Shown: positions 62,842 to 64,000 of the stretch, one piece after another
Layout of the letters: each line of letters begins with the position of its first letter
Position numbering within the stretch: the first letter of the stretch is position 1
Assembly (NCBI GenBank): GCA_050949725.1
Contig: JBMNGH010000003.1
Location: 1 to 64,000, forward strand
Length of the DNA: 64,000 nt
Direction: 5' to 3'
DNA from: JBMNGH01 sp050949725
GTDB lineage: Bacteria; Bacillota; Thermosediminibacteria; Thermosediminibacterales; Tepidanaerobacteraceae
The notes under the pieces: model-generated
The model's database searches: none
What the model was told of the DNA's origin: nothing
What the model saw: only the letters and a program-made list of their open reading frames with translations
Position numbers and translations under genes: made by a program

Positions 62842-63828
62842 CTAAGCCAAGCTGTATACCCTAAGGAAGTTTTTGCCGAGAATCTTTTCGATTTCCTCGT
62901 CACCATAACCTCTCGAAACAAGCCCTCTTGTTATATTTATTACTTCTTCACAAGAACTGATACCAGGTATATTATAATCGAAGCCGTCAAAATCTGATCC
63001 TAAACCAACATGGTCAGGCCCGGCAATATTCACGAAATAATCGATGACGTCCAATACCTTTTGAATACTGCCTTTACAATCACCATAACTGGAAAAATAC
63101 AAAGATGCCCCAATTACGCCGCCTTTTTGTGCAACAGCCTTGATCTGATCATCATCCAAATTGCGGGGGCTGTCAACAAACCTTCTCGGGAGCGAATGTG
63201 ATACTATCGGGGGCTTTGTGCTGTTTTCTATCACATCCCAAAATCCCTGTGGTGATATGTGAGCTATATCAACGATCATCCCCAGTCTATTCATTTCCTT
63301 TACAACCGCAACGCCAAAATCTGAAAGGCCGCCCTTGCTGTTCTGCTCCATTGCACCGTCCGCCAAGGCATTTCTGTTGTTCCATGTGAGGGTAATTGAC
63401 CGCACCCCCAATTCATTGTAGATCCTGAGCATGTCTAAATCCCCTTGAAGGGCTTCTCCACCTTCGATGCTTAAAAGTGCAGATATTTTGCCCTGTCTGG
63501 CAATCTTTTCTATATCTTCGGATGAACGCGCAAAAGTAATTTTCGCACTGTTTTGTTCAATTTCATTTTTTAATAAAGAAATGCCTTTTAGTGTATAAAA
63601 AACTGGATTATTATACCATTCAGGGCGTACAAAAACCGCAAAGACCTGTGCATTTACCGACCCTGCAATGAGCCTCGGAATATCTATGTGCCCTTTTTCA
63701 GATCTGTCCCCCAGTTTCCTCTCTCCTGCCAATACCGAAAGAATCGTATCACAATGTGCATCGAAAACGATATACTTGTTGTGAATACGTTTGGCTCTTG
63801 ATTCTTGTTCTTCAGTTAAGTCGAACAT
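62842..63828 (-). CDS. Membrane dipeptidase (renal dipeptidase family M19)
   Basis: About 328 residues of the amidohydrolase superfamily. FDAHCDTILSVLAGERKL carries the HxD metal site, ALLSIEGGEALQGDLDMLR the bridging glutamate, LTWNNRNALADGAMEQNSKG, IVDIAHISPQGFWDVIENST and SHSLPRRFVDSPRNLDDDQI the histidines, and GLGSDFDGFD the catalytic region. Metal-dependent dipeptide hydrolysis, probably cytoplasmic, as no signal is seen. ATG at 63828 is 7 bases after AGGAGGT; an upstream frame is not used. Has the DUF/M19 YdbA-like length. Confidence 0.92.
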   Translation of the reverse strand: MFDLTEEQESRAKRIHNKYIVFDAHCDTILSVLAGERKLGDRSEKGHIDIPRLIAGSVNAQVFAVFVRPEWYNNPVFYTLKGISLLKNEIEQNSAKITFARSSEDIEKIARQGKISALLSIEGGEALQGDLDMLRIYNELGVRSITLTWNNRNALADGAMEQNSKGGLSDFGVAVVKEMNRLGMIVDIAHISPQGFWDVIENSTKPPIVSHSLPRRFVDSPRNLDDDQIKAVAQKGGVIGASLYFSSYGDCKGSIQKVLDVIDYFVNIAGPDHVGLGSDFDGFDYNIPGISSCEEVINITRGLVSRGYGDEEIEKILGKNFLRVYSLA

Positions 63829-63917
63829 CTGGTTACCTCCTGTTGTATAATTTTCAAATTTAAACACAAATTCCCAGTTGAATCTGGTCTTTAAAACTCA
63901 AAACCTACTGGTTTGCT

Positions 63918-64000
63918 TATGCCGAGCGTTTCATTTGGTCCTTTAATATTTCTATTGCCTTTCTTAACTGTGCATCTTCTTGTGAGCTTACTTTTTCTTT
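63918..64000 (-). CDS. C-terminal end of an unidentified gene (partial)
   Basis: A minus-strand frame enters from the right edge and stops with TAA at 63920-63918. The visible tail reads KEKVSSQEDAQLRKAIEILK then DQMKRSA. This kind of ending (DxQLxKAIEIL) is common in carboxyl-terminal processing proteases of family S41, but the piece is too short to be sure. It lies ~90 bases ahead of the dipeptidase gene. Confidence 0.5.

Noticed and set aside
1..64000. CRISPR arrays, prophage or transposase genes
   Set aside because: No regularly spaced repeats and no recognisable integrase, transposase or phage protein in either strand; the short repeats found are not CRISPR-like.

Overview
The window comes from a low-GC, strictly anaerobic, probably acetogenic or syntrophic member of the Clostridia (Firmicutes). 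The inference rests on a complete Rnf operon, an electron-bifurcating [FeFe]-hydrogenase (HydABC) with HydE, HydF and HydG maturases, a Rex repressor, GatCAB, strong AGGAGG-type ribosome binding sites with frequent TTG/GTG starts, and a PurBox-type operator in front of a purine operon. The gene set and order resemble thermophilic Thermoanaerobacterales or Tepidanaerobacter-like genomes, but I cannot fix the genus. Almost everything is on the minus strand; the exceptions are a 5' gene fragment, hydE, and a two-gene PAP2/DUF1405 block.

Layout. 1-10.8 kb is an accessory catabolic region: a broken acyl-CoA carboxyltransferase gene, a frameshifted iron-dependent alcohol dehydrogenase, a frameshifted membrane spermidine-synthase-like protein, a TRAP transporter (dctM, dctQ, dctP) and a CoA-acylating aldehyde dehydrogenase of the EutE/sulfoacetaldehyde type. 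11.4-13.8 kb is a copper P-type ATPase with one frameshift. 14.2-34.4 kb is a redox and hydrogen block: hydE (plus strand) converging on hydF-hydG-TM1266-type regulator, then rnfCDGEAB, fdhD, hydA-hydB-ferredoxin-ATPase-hydC, and finally an unusual set comprising a PHP phosphoesterase, DRTGG proteins, a hydrogenase-like iron-sulfur protein, an anti-sigma-like ATPase and Rex. ApbE (34.5 kb) probably flavinylates RnfG and RnfD. 35.9-42.8 kb holds a DUF1015 gene and an oligopeptide/dipeptide (or metal) ABC transporter. 43.1-48.7 kb holds gatCAB, a DUF6391 gene and a CCA-adding enzyme. 48.7-58.1 kb is the purine operon purSQLFMNHD behind a PurBox pair. 58.3-64 kb has an aminotransferase, PAP2 and DUF1405 genes, nth, nfo, a membrane dipeptidase and the tail of one more gene.

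How it fits together. Rnf couples reduced ferredoxin to NAD+ with ion pumping, HydABC interconverts H2 with NADH plus reduced ferredoxin, and HydEFG build the H-cluster. Rex senses NADH/NAD+. The hydrogenase-like protein between Rex and HydC has lost the usual proton-relay cysteine and sits among signalling-type domains, so it looks like a sensor rather than an enzyme. This is the best candidate for an under-described system here.

Two other points stand out. First, five genes contain in total eleven small insertions (ten of +1, one of +2), mostly in homopolymers and confined to 0.4-4.9 kb and 13.2-15.8 kb; since hydF is among them, sequencing error is at least as likely as gene decay. Second, a conserved non-coding element recurs upstream of oppA, fdhD and the TM1266-hydG-hydF operon, and the last of these also has a promoter, a structured leader and a terminator in front of it.
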